A model generated the notes under the pieces. That model ran no database searches, was not told the DNA's origin, and saw only the letters and a program-made list of their open reading frames with translations. The position numbers and the translations under genes are program-made. A stretch of 64,000 bases of DNA, taken from positions 1-64,000 of the forward strand of contig NZ_LASA01000148.1 in NCBI RefSeq assembly GCF_001562015.1, written 5' to 3'. Every line of letters begins with the position of its first letter. Position 1 is the first letter of the stretch. This document shows positions 27,890-36,088 of the stretch, in pieces. Origin of the DNA: Endozoicomonas arenosclerae. GTDB taxonomy: Bacteria > Pseudomonadota > Gammaproteobacteria > Pseudomonadales > Endozoicomonadaceae.

Positions 27890-29485
27890 ATGGCTACTTC
27901 TCTACTCGAAATACAAGATCTTGAAGTCGTCTTTAACCAGGGCGACAGCAGCAATCATGCTGTTAAAAAAGTAAGCTTCCAATTAAACGCCGGTGAAACA
28001 CTGGGACTGGTAGGTGAGTCCGGTTCAGGGAAATCCATTTCAGCACTGAGTATTCTGCAACTGCTGCCTGAAAACGCCCAGCATCAAGGGCGGATAATGT
28101 TCGAGGGCAATAACCTTCTGGATGCTTCCGTTAAGCAGATCCGTCAAGTTCGCGGCAATCAGATCGGTATGATCTTCCAGGAACCCATGACCGCACTGAA
28201 CCCTCTTCACACCATTGAAAAACAAATCTGTGAAGTCTTGGCCCTGCATTTGGGGATGCGACCACAGCAAGCCAGCCACCGGGCTCTGGAATTATTGGAA
28301 CTGGTTGGTATTCAGGAGCCTGCAAAAAAACTTTCTGCCTATCCCCATGAGTTGTCCGGAGGACAAAGGCAAAGAGCGATGATTGCCATGGCTCTGGCTT
28401 GTGAGCCCAAAATACTGATTGCTGATGAACCCACCACTGCACTGGATGTCACAGTTCAACGACAGATCCTGTCTCTGCTGGCTGAATTACAGAAGAAACT
28501 CGGTATGGCCATTTTGTTCATCAGCCATGACCTGAATCTGATTCGTCACGTCTCACATCGTATCTGTGTCATGAAAGATGGTGAACTCGTTGAATCAGGG
28601 CAAACAGAAGACGTATTCAGCCAACCCAAACACCCCTACACGATTGAACTGTTAAACGCGGAACCTTCCGGTGCTCCTGAGGAGATAGCCCGATCAGAGC
28701 ATAAAATCATCGAAGGCCGGGATATCAGGGTCTGGTTCCCGGTCAAGGCCGGCTTTTTCCGCAAAACGGTTGACCATATCAAAGCAGTGACTGATCTTTC
28801 CATTGCCGTTGCTGAAGGAGAAACCCTCGGCATTGTAGGTGAGTCTGGCTCAGGTAAAACGACGCTGGGTATGGCTCTGCTGAAGCTTCAGGATTCAGAG
28901 GGTGAAATTTATTTTGAAGGCGACGCCCTCCATACAATGTCTCAAAAACAGTGTCGCCCTTATCGACGACAGATGCAGGTTGTTTTTCAGGACCCTTATG
29001 GCAGTCTCAGCCCAAGAATGACCATTGCCGACATTATTGGTGAGGGGTTAGATATTCATGAGCTAGCCACCAACAGTGACCGTGATGGTCTGATCATTAA
29101 AGCGATGGAAGAAGTAGGCTTGAATCCGCTATGGCGCCACCGATATCCTCACGAATTTTCCGGTGGCCAACGGCAAAGAATCGCCATAGCCCGGGCATTG
29201 GTTCTCAAACCCAAGCTGATTATTCTTGATGAACCTACATCAGCCCTTGATCGTACTGTTCAGTCTCAGGTGATCGAGCTGATGCGAAATCTGCAGAAGA
29301 AATACAATCTCAGCTATATCTTTATCAGCCATGATCTGGCCGTCGTTAAAGCCATGAGTCATCGTATTCTGGTCATGAAAGACGGTGAAGTTGTTGAACA
29401 GGGCTCAACCGATAAGATTTTTCACCAACCTCAAACCGCTTACACCCGTGAGCTGCTTGAAGCAGCCTTCGAGAGCCACCAGTAA
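27890..29485 (+). CDS. yejF: Peptide ABC importer ATPase YejF/NppD, two fused nucleotide-binding domains
   Basis: Energises the importer with two ABC domains in one chain. Domain 1 has GESGSGKS, the signature LSGGQRQR and the Walker B ILIADEPTTALD; domain 2 has GESGSGKTT, FSGGQRQRIAIA and LIILDEPTSALD. Both are intact. 531 residues, as in E. coli. Starts three bases after the yejE stop and ends the transporter operon with a strong terminator. Confidence 0.95.
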   Translation: MATSLLEIQDLEVVFNQGDSSNHAVKKVSFQLNAGETLGLVGESGSGKSISALSILQLLPENAQHQGRIMFEGNNLLDASVKQIRQVRGNQIGMIFQEPMTALNPLHTIEKQICEVLALHLGMRPQQASHRALELLELVGIQEPAKKLSAYPHELSGGQRQRAMIAMALACEPKILIADEPTTALDVTVQRQILSLLAELQKKLGMAILFISHDLNLIRHVSHRICVMKDGELVESGQTEDVFSQPKHPYTIELLNAEPSGAPEEIARSEHKIIEGRDIRVWFPVKAGFFRKTVDHIKAVTDLSIAVAEGETLGIVGESGSGKTTLGMALLKLQDSEGEIYFEGDALHTMSQKQCRPYRRQMQVVFQDPYGSLSPRMTIADIIGEGLDIHELATNSDRDGLIIKAMEEVGLNPLWRHRYPHEFSGGQRQRIAIARALVLKPKLIILDEPTSALDRTVQSQVIELMRNLQKKYNLSYIFISHDLAVVKAMSHRILVMKDGEVVEQGSTDKIFHQPQTAYTRELLEAAFESHQ

Positions 29486-29492
29486 TAATTGA

Positions 29493-29519
29493 CCTTCCCG
29501 GACATCCGGGAAGGTTTTT
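29493..29519 (+). terminator. Rho-independent terminator of the yejBEF operon
   Basis: Nine-base arms CCTTCCCGG / CCGGGAAGG, 4-base loop, then TTTTT. Confidence 0.92.
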
Positions 29520-29613
29520 CCTGACCCATTTCAATGCATTTCCAGTTACTTATTCTCGCCCTTTTCAACTATCTTCACTTCACCTGCAGACGAATCCCGT
29601 CGGAGTGAGCAGC

Positions 29614-31536
29614 ATGTCCCTGTTTGAACATTACCAGCAAAGATATGACTCAACCCAGGAAGAAGAGATGAGCCTTCAGGCTTTCCTGGATCTGTGCAAG
29701 AAAGAACCCAGCTGTTATGCCAGCGCCGCTGAGCGCATTCTTGAAGCGATAGGCGAGCCTGAAATTGTTGATACCTCACGAGACCCGAGACTGAGTCGTA
29801 TATTTTCCAACAAACTGATCAAAAGATACCCGGCATTTGACGAGTTCTATGGCATGGAAGAAGCCATTGAGCAGATTGTTTCCTACTTTCAATACGCTGC
29901 CCAGGGACTGGAAGAAAAGAAACAGATCCTCTATCTGCTGGGGCCGGTGGGCGGCGGTAAGTCGTCGCTGGCAGAAAAGCTTAAAGAACTGGTTGAAAAA
30001 GTACCCTTCTATGCCATCAAAGGGTCCCCTGTCTTTGAATCCCCTCTGGGGCTTTTTAATCCTGAGAAAGACGGTGAACTGATTCTAAAGGAATACGGCA
30101 TTCCTGGCCGCTGCCTGCGATACATCATGTCCCCCTGGGCGGTTAAACGACTGCAGGAATACAATGGCGACATTACTCAGTTCAAGGTGGTTAAGCTGTA
30201 CCCGAACCGTCTTAAACAGATTGGCGTGGCCAAAACAGAACCCGGTGACGAAAATAATCAGGATATCTCCAGTCTGGTCGGCAAGGTCGATATACGACAG
30301 TTGGAAGAATACTCCCAGGATGATCCCGATGCCTACAGCTTCTCTGGGGCACTTTGTCGCGCCAACCAGGGTATCATGGAATTTGTCGAGATGTTCAAGG
30401 CACCCATCAAAGTCTTGCATCCTCTGCTGACCGCTACTCAGGAAGGTAACTACAACAGTACGGAAGGATTGGGCTCCATCCCCTATGAAGGCATTATTCT
30501 GGCTCACTCCAATGAGTCCGAATGGCAGGCTTTCAGAAACAACAAAACCAATGAGGCCTTTATTGATCGGGTCAATATCATCAAGGTGCCCTACTGCACC
30601 CGAATGAGTGAAGAAATCCGGATTTATGAAAAGCTTCTGGAGCACAGTTCTCTGTATCATTCGCCCTGTGCCCCCGATACCCTGAGAATGCTGGCCCAGT
30701 TCAGTGTTCTTTCAAGAATCGTTGAACCAGAAAACTCCTCCATCTATTCAAAAATGCGGGTTTATGACGGTGAAAACCTCAAGGATACAGACCCCAATGC
30801 CAAATCCATGCAAGAGTACAAGAATTTAGCAGGTGTCGATGAAGGTATGGAAGGACTTTCTACTCGTTTTGCCTTCAAGATTTTGTCAAAAGTCTTCAAC
30901 TTTGATCCAACGGAGATCGCCGCCAACCCTGTTCACCTGCTCTATGTCCTGGAACAGCAAATTGAGCAGCAACAGTTCCCTGAAGAACAGGAAGAACGCT
31001 ACATCGGCTTTATCAAGGCGTATCTGACCCCTCGATACGTTGAATTTCTGGGGAAAGAAATCCAGACAGCCTATCTCGAGTCCTACTCCGAATACGGTCA
31101 GAACATTTTTGATCGCTACATTACCTACGCTGACTTCTGGATTCAGGATCAGGAGTTCAGAGATCCTGATACCGGACAAATTCTTAATCGAAGTGCGTTG
31201 AATGAAGAGCTGGAAAAAATCGAGAAACCGGCGGGCATTGCCAATCCGAAAGACTTCCGAAATGAAGTGGTCAACTTTGTACTCAGAGCCAGAGCTGACC
31301 TGCAGGGTAAAAACCCCAGCTGGCTCAGTTATGAGAAAATGAGAGCCGTGATTGAGAAGAAAATGTTCTCCAATACCGAAGACCTGCTGCCCGTAATCTC
31401 ATTCAATGCCAAGGCTTCCCATGACGACCAGAAGAAACACGCCGACTTTGTAGATCGCATGGTCCAGCATGGTTACACCGAAAAGCAGGTCAGGTTGCTC
31501 TCTGAATGGTACATCAGGGTCAGAAAATCCCAGTAG
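29614..31536 (+). CDS. prkA: PrkA-type serine protein kinase (YeaG)
   Basis: AAA+-like serine kinase of the PrkA/YeaG family, induced in stationary phase or nitrogen starvation in enterics. P-loop GPVGGGKSS is near residue 105 and the family N-terminus MSLFEHYQQRY is clear. A GTG three codons earlier is in frame, but ATG 29614 gives exactly 640 residues, the family length, with GGAG eight bases upstream. First gene of the conserved prkA-yeaH-spoVR operon. Confidence 0.95.
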   Translation: MSLFEHYQQRYDSTQEEEMSLQAFLDLCKKEPSCYASAAERILEAIGEPEIVDTSRDPRLSRIFSNKLIKRYPAFDEFYGMEEAIEQIVSYFQYAAQGLEEKKQILYLLGPVGGGKSSLAEKLKELVEKVPFYAIKGSPVFESPLGLFNPEKDGELILKEYGIPGRCLRYIMSPWAVKRLQEYNGDITQFKVVKLYPNRLKQIGVAKTEPGDENNQDISSLVGKVDIRQLEEYSQDDPDAYSFSGALCRANQGIMEFVEMFKAPIKVLHPLLTATQEGNYNSTEGLGSIPYEGIILAHSNESEWQAFRNNKTNEAFIDRVNIIKVPYCTRMSEEIRIYEKLLEHSSLYHSPCAPDTLRMLAQFSVLSRIVEPENSSIYSKMRVYDGENLKDTDPNAKSMQEYKNLAGVDEGMEGLSTRFAFKILSKVFNFDPTEIAANPVHLLYVLEQQIEQQQFPEEQEERYIGFIKAYLTPRYVEFLGKEIQTAYLESYSEYGQNIFDRYITYADFWIQDQEFRDPDTGQILNRSALNEELEKIEKPAGIANPKDFRNEVVNFVLRARADLQGKNPSWLSYEKMRAVIEKKMFSNTEDLLPVISFNAKASHDDQKKHADFVDRMVQHGYTEKQVRLLSEWYIRVRKSQ

Positions 31537-31553
31537 TCCAGCAAGGGAACGCC

Positions 31554-32825
31554 ATGAGTATCATTATTGATCGACGCCTTAACAGCGGCAAAAAGAGTAC
31601 GGTCAACCGTCAACGTTTTCTGCGACGGTACAAGAACACCATCAAAGAGTCTGTTCAGGAGCAGATCAACAACCGCTCGATTACCGATATGGAACACGGT
31701 ACGGACATCACTATTCCCAGAAAGGATGTCTCAGAACCGGTTTTTCATCATGGAGATGACGGTCAAAGACAGCGCGTTCACCCGGGTAACAAAGAGTTCC
31801 ATTCCGGAGATCGATTCAAGCGACCTGAGGGAGGAGAGGGTCAGGGGTCAGGTGAAGGCGAAGCCAGTAACCAGGGCTCCGGCATTGATGACTTTGTCTT
31901 CCAGATCAATCGGGATGAGTTTCTCCAGTATCTTTTTGAAGATCTGGAGCTTCCTAACCTGATCAAAAAAGAGCTGATGAACTCTACAGAATACTCCCTC
32001 AAAAGAGCGGGATTCACTACAGCGGGTTCACCAGACAGACTCAATGTCATACGTTCACTGAGAGCGGCACATGCCAGAAGGATTGCCCTTTCCGGCAAGG
32101 AGCGATTAGCTATCCGGGAACTCAAGCGTGAACTCAGAGAGCTGGAGGTTCAACCGGATCAGGATAACAAGGAGAAAGAAGAACAGCTGCGTGTGCAGAT
32201 TGCCGAGTTAAATAAAAAGCTCCGCCGGTTACCGTTTATTGACGACTTTGATCTGCGATTCAATAGCCTCGTCAAAGTGCCTCAACCCTCCAGTAAAGCC
32301 GTTATGATTTGCGTCATGGATGTATCCGGCTCCATGACCCGTGAAATCAAGGATATTGCCAAGCGATTCTTTCTCCTGTTGTACCTGTTTCTGGAAAGAA
32401 ACTATGAAGCCACTGAAGTCGTTTTCATCCGGCATCATACTGAAGCCAGAGAGTGCAATGAACACGACTTTTTCTACGCCAGAGAAACAGGCGGCACCAT
32501 TGTCTCTTCCGCACTGGTGCTTGCCAGTCAGATCATTCAAGATCGTTACCCCCCTTCAAAATGGAATGTGTACATTGCCCAGGCTTCCGACGGTGATAAC
32601 TGGGACAGTGATAACAAACTGTGTCATGACGCAATAACCCAGAAGATTCTGCCTCTGGTTCAGTACTTTGCTTATGTTGAAATTGCCAATCGGCATCAGA
32701 ATCTGTGGCACACCTACAAAGACATTGAAAAAAACTACAGTGAACAGTTTTCGCAGCAACAGATTCATGATCAGAGCGGCATCTACCCGGTCTTCCGGCG
32801 TCTTTTTGAAAAGAAAGTGGAATAA
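31554..32825 (+). CDS. yeaH: YeaH family protein (DUF444, von Willebrand A-like domain)
   Basis: Partner of PrkA in the same operon; exact role unknown. The N-terminus IDRRLNSGKKSTVNRQRFLR and the VHPGNKEFHSGDR block match E. coli YeaH. The C-terminal half has a metal-binding MIDAS motif MDVSGSMT. A Gly/Glu-rich linker lies near residues 90-115. The frame opens at 31506 inside prkA, but ATG 31554 has AAGGGA upstream and the family start. 423 residues. Confidence 0.93.
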   Translation: MSIIIDRRLNSGKKSTVNRQRFLRRYKNTIKESVQEQINNRSITDMEHGTDITIPRKDVSEPVFHHGDDGQRQRVHPGNKEFHSGDRFKRPEGGEGQGSGEGEASNQGSGIDDFVFQINRDEFLQYLFEDLELPNLIKKELMNSTEYSLKRAGFTTAGSPDRLNVIRSLRAAHARRIALSGKERLAIRELKRELRELEVQPDQDNKEKEEQLRVQIAELNKKLRRLPFIDDFDLRFNSLVKVPQPSSKAVMICVMDVSGSMTREIKDIAKRFFLLLYLFLERNYEATEVVFIRHHTEARECNEHDFFYARETGGTIVSSALVLASQIIQDRYPPSKWNVYIAQASDGDNWDSDNKLCHDAITQKILPLVQYFAYVEIANRHQNLWHTYKDIEKNYSEQFSQQQIHDQSGIYPVFRRLFEKKVE

Positions 32826-32827
32826 TC

Positions 32828-34336
32828 ATGACTCGCCAGTACCTTTCAACCGGCTCCGAATGGACCTTTGAGTTACTCGATACCTATGACAGGGCCATTG
32901 GCCAGCTGGCAGAAAAATTTGAATTGGATACTTACCCCAATCAGATTGAAGTCATCAACTCGGAACAGATGATTGATGCATATGCTTCTGTGGGCATGCC
33001 TCTGATGTATCACCATTGGAGTTTTGGTAAAAAATTTCTGACCAACCAGCAAAGCTACCAACGTGGCCGTATGGGTCTGGCCTATGAAATCGTCATCAAC
33101 TCAAACCCCTGTATCGCCTACCTGATGGAGGAAAATACCATGACGATGCAGGCACTGGTGATTGCTCATGCCTGCTATGGCCATAACTCTTTTTTCAAGG
33201 GCAACTATCTGTTTCGCCAGTGGACCAATGCAGACTCCATTGTCGATTATTTACTGTTTGCCAGAAATTACATCTATCAGTGCGAAGAGAAATACGGTGT
33301 GGATGCCGTCGAAGAACTGCTTGATGCCTGTCACGCACTGATGAACCAGGGCGTCAATCGATACATGCGCCCTTCCGCAATTTCAGCAGAAATGGAGAAG
33401 AACCAGGCACGGGAAAGAGAAGAATATATCCAGAGAAACATTAATGATCTCTGGCGGACCGTTCCAACCCGAAAGGAAGATCCGGCCAAAGTCAGAAAGC
33501 GATTCCCAGCCGAGCCGGAAGAAAACATTCTCTACTTTGTTGAAAAAAACGCACCGCTTTTAAAAACCTGGCAACGGGAACTGATCCGAATTGTCCGGAA
33601 AATAGCCCAGTATTTCTATCCTCAGCGTCAGACACAGGTTATGAATGAAGGTTGGGCAAGCTTCTGGCATTTCACCCTCATGCATCAACTCTACCGCGAA
33701 GGTCTGATTAACGAGGGTTATATCCTTGAGTTCCTCCACTCACACAGCAGTGTCGTGTTCCAGCCCGATTTTGATGATCCACGCTATTCAGGCATTAATC
33801 CTTACACACTGGGTTTCAATATATTCAGGGATATTCGCCGGATTTGTGAACACCCGACCCAAGAAGACAAAGTCTGGTTTCCGGATATAGCAGGCAGTGA
33901 CTGGCTCAAAACCCTTCATCACGCCATGGCTCAGTACAAGGATGAAAGTTTCATTCTGCAGTTTCTTTCACCCAAAGTAATGCGTGATATGAGGCTGTTC
34001 TGCATTGATGACGACGACCGACAATCCTTCCTTGAAGTCAGCGCGATTCATGATGAAACTGGCTACCGGGCTTTAAGGGAGTCTCTCTCCAACCAATACA
34101 ATCTGGGAAACCTTGAACCCAACATTCAGGTCTATGATGTTGATGTCAGGGGGGATCGCTCTCTGACTCTGATTCATACCATGCATAAAGGGCAGAATCT
34201 TCACTCCGATACAGCCATGGAAATTCTCAAACATCTGCATTTGTTGTGGGGATTTGATGTGAAACTGAATTCAGTGAATTCAAAAGGCGAGATAGAGCAC
34301 AGTTACTGTACGTCAGAAACAAAATCAGTAGCTTGA
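32828..34336 (+). CDS. SpoVR family protein (YcgB)
   Basis: Third gene of the prkA-yeaH-spoVR operon, beginning two bases after yeaH. The family core is visible as NEGWASFWHFTLMHQLY and LEFLHSHSSVVFQP. 502 residues is standard. Named for a Bacillus spore cortex gene, but function in non-sporulating bacteria is not established; co-occurrence with PrkA suggests a stationary-phase role. Confidence 0.94.
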   Translation: MTRQYLSTGSEWTFELLDTYDRAIGQLAEKFELDTYPNQIEVINSEQMIDAYASVGMPLMYHHWSFGKKFLTNQQSYQRGRMGLAYEIVINSNPCIAYLMEENTMTMQALVIAHACYGHNSFFKGNYLFRQWTNADSIVDYLLFARNYIYQCEEKYGVDAVEELLDACHALMNQGVNRYMRPSAISAEMEKNQAREREEYIQRNINDLWRTVPTRKEDPAKVRKRFPAEPEENILYFVEKNAPLLKTWQRELIRIVRKIAQYFYPQRQTQVMNEGWASFWHFTLMHQLYREGLINEGYILEFLHSHSSVVFQPDFDDPRYSGINPYTLGFNIFRDIRRICEHPTQEDKVWFPDIAGSDWLKTLHHAMAQYKDESFILQFLSPKVMRDMRLFCIDDDDRQSFLEVSAIHDETGYRALRESLSNQYNLGNLEPNIQVYDVDVRGDRSLTLIHTMHKGQNLHSDTAMEILKHLHLLWGFDVKLNSVNSKGEIEHSYCTSETKSVA

Positions 34337-34370
34337 AAAAGGAAAAGCCCTCAGAAATTAGCTGAGGGCT
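34332..34370 (-). terminator. Terminator between convergent spoVR and gap genes
   Basis: Nine-base arms AGCCCTCAG / CTGAGGGCT with a 7-base loop. On the minus strand the stem is followed by TTTTCCTTTTT, so it serves gap best; it probably also ends spoVR transcription on the plus strand. Confidence 0.8.
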
Positions 34371-34395
34371 TCAGAAGAGACGAAAAGTTCTTCTT

Positions 34396-35832
34396 TTACT
34401 GAACAGGCAGAGTGTTGTGATGGTTGCCAGTCATGTGCTGCAGGATACGATTTACCTGGCAGCTGTAACCGAACTCATTATCGTACCAGACGTACAGTAC
34501 ACAGCGGTTGCCATCAACGATAGTTGCCTGACTGTCGACGATACCGGCATTGCGATTGCCTACGAAGTCACTGGATACCACTTCCAGAGAGTTTACGTAG
34601 TCAATCTGCTTCTTCAGATCTGAGTACAGAGCCATATCACGGAGGTATGCGTTCAGTTCTTCAACTGTTGTGTCCTTGGACAGGTTCAGGTTAAGAATGG
34701 CCATGGAAACATTCGGCGTTGGAACACGAATCGCGTTACCCGTCAGCTTGCCTTTCAGTTGCGGCAGTGCTTTTGAAACGGCCTTGGCAGCGCCGGTTTC
34801 GGTAATAACCATGTTCAGCGCAGCACTACGCCCACGACGGGAACCTTTGTGATAGTTATCAATCAGGTTCTGGTCATTGGTGTAGGAATGGACTGTTTCA
34901 ACATGACCGTTTTCAACACCGAACTTGTCACAGATTGCTTTCAGTACCGGGGTAATAGCATTAGTGGTACAGGAAGCGGCAGAAATAATCTGGTCTTCGT
35001 CGTTAATAATGTCGTGGTTAACACCAAATACGACATTCTTCAGATCGCCCTTGCCAGGAGCTGTCAGCAGAACTCTGGAGGAACCTTTGGACTGCAGGTG
35101 CAGGCTCAGACCTTCCTGATCACGCCATACACCTGTGTTATCAACGATGATGGCATCATTAATACCGTAATCGGTATAATCTATGGAATCCGGAGAGTTG
35201 GCATAGATAAACTGAATAGCTACACCGTTGGCATAAATGATGTTGCTTTCTTCATCAACGGTAATGGTGCCATTGAAAGAACCGTGCACAGAATCACGTC
35301 TCAGCAGGCTGGCACGCTTTTGCAGATCATTCTCAGCCTTACCTTTACGCACTACGACAGCTCTCAGGTTCAGACCAGAACCACCTGCTCTTTCAACCAG
35401 GATGCGAGCCATCAGACGACCGATACGACCAAAGCCATACAGAACAACGTCTTTTTCTTCGTCGGCATGGCCATTCTTGCCATCCACCAGCTCGGAAACC
35501 TGACCACGAACGTACTCTTCCAGAGACTGATTTCCGCCGTCTTTTTCGTAGCCTGAAGCCAGCTTACCGATATCAATACGACCAGGGGCCAGATTCAGTT
35601 TGCTGAGCAATTCGATCACAGGAAAAGTTTCACGCACACACAGTGCAGAACCTTCTACCTGACGTACATATTTGTGAGACTTGAGGATATCAATCACGGA
35701 ACGATTGATGATTGAACGACCATAGATCGAGGTGATGACATTATTTTCCCGATACAAGCGGCCGATCAGAGGAATCATGGATTCGGCTAAGGCTTCTCGT
35801 TCTTTCCAGTCCTGAAAATGGTCTTTTCCCAC
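34396..35832 (-). CDS. gap: Glyceraldehyde-3-phosphate dehydrogenase, long proteobacterial type
   Basis: Oxidises glyceraldehyde-3-phosphate to 1,3-bisphosphoglycerate. The catalytic cysteine is in SAASCTTNAITP and the substrate-binding block VHSYTNDQNLIDNYHKGSRR follows; GFGRIGR marks the NAD fold. It carries about 130 extra N-terminal residues, as in the Pseudomonas PA3001 type, giving 478 residues in total. GTG start with AGGA eight bases upstream. In Pseudomonas this gene is next to mfd and divergent; here 4.6 kb of accessory DNA separates them. Confidence 0.92.
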   Translation of the reverse strand: MGKDHFQDWKEREALAESMIPLIGRLYRENNVITSIYGRSIINRSVIDILKSHKYVRQVEGSALCVRETFPVIELLSKLNLAPGRIDIGKLASGYEKDGGNQSLEEYVRGQVSELVDGKNGHADEEKDVVLYGFGRIGRLMARILVERAGGSGLNLRAVVVRKGKAENDLQKRASLLRRDSVHGSFNGTITVDEESNIIYANGVAIQFIYANSPDSIDYTDYGINDAIIVDNTGVWRDQEGLSLHLQSKGSSRVLLTAPGKGDLKNVVFGVNHDIINDEDQIISAASCTTNAITPVLKAICDKFGVENGHVETVHSYTNDQNLIDNYHKGSRRGRSAALNMVITETGAAKAVSKALPQLKGKLTGNAIRVPTPNVSMAILNLNLSKDTTVEELNAYLRDMALYSDLKKQIDYVNSLEVVSSDFVGNRNAGIVDSQATIVDGNRCVLYVWYDNEFGYSCQVNRILQHMTGNHHNTLPVQ

Positions 35833-35856
35833 GGTTCCAATCCTGTATTTTTATGC

Positions 35857-35888
35857 GCTCAAGGCTGTTAATTAGCTCAAGGCTGTTT
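35857..35888. repeat. Short tandem repeat upstream of gap
   Basis: GCTCAAGGCTGTT occurs twice with an 18-base period, 25 bases upstream of the gap start codon. Could be a binding site pair or a slippage product. Confidence 0.4.
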
Positions 35889-36088
35889 ACTTCTGGTAGA
35901 CTGCCGTCTGTAGCACGACGGTACCCAAGACGACAAATGTCTGTGGCTGGTCTGCCCTTCGGCTTCAGGGGTATTATCCAGAGTTCAGCCCCACTTGGCA
36001 ACAAAGTACAACAAACATTAACATCAACTTCTCCGACCAACATGACAAAAGCCATTTAACCTTTTGTTTTTTCAGTCTTTAAAGCTCG

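Noticed and set aside
34849-35556. 235-codon plus-strand frame opposite gap
   Set aside because: Mirror frame of a well-conserved dehydrogenase gene; no protein-like features.
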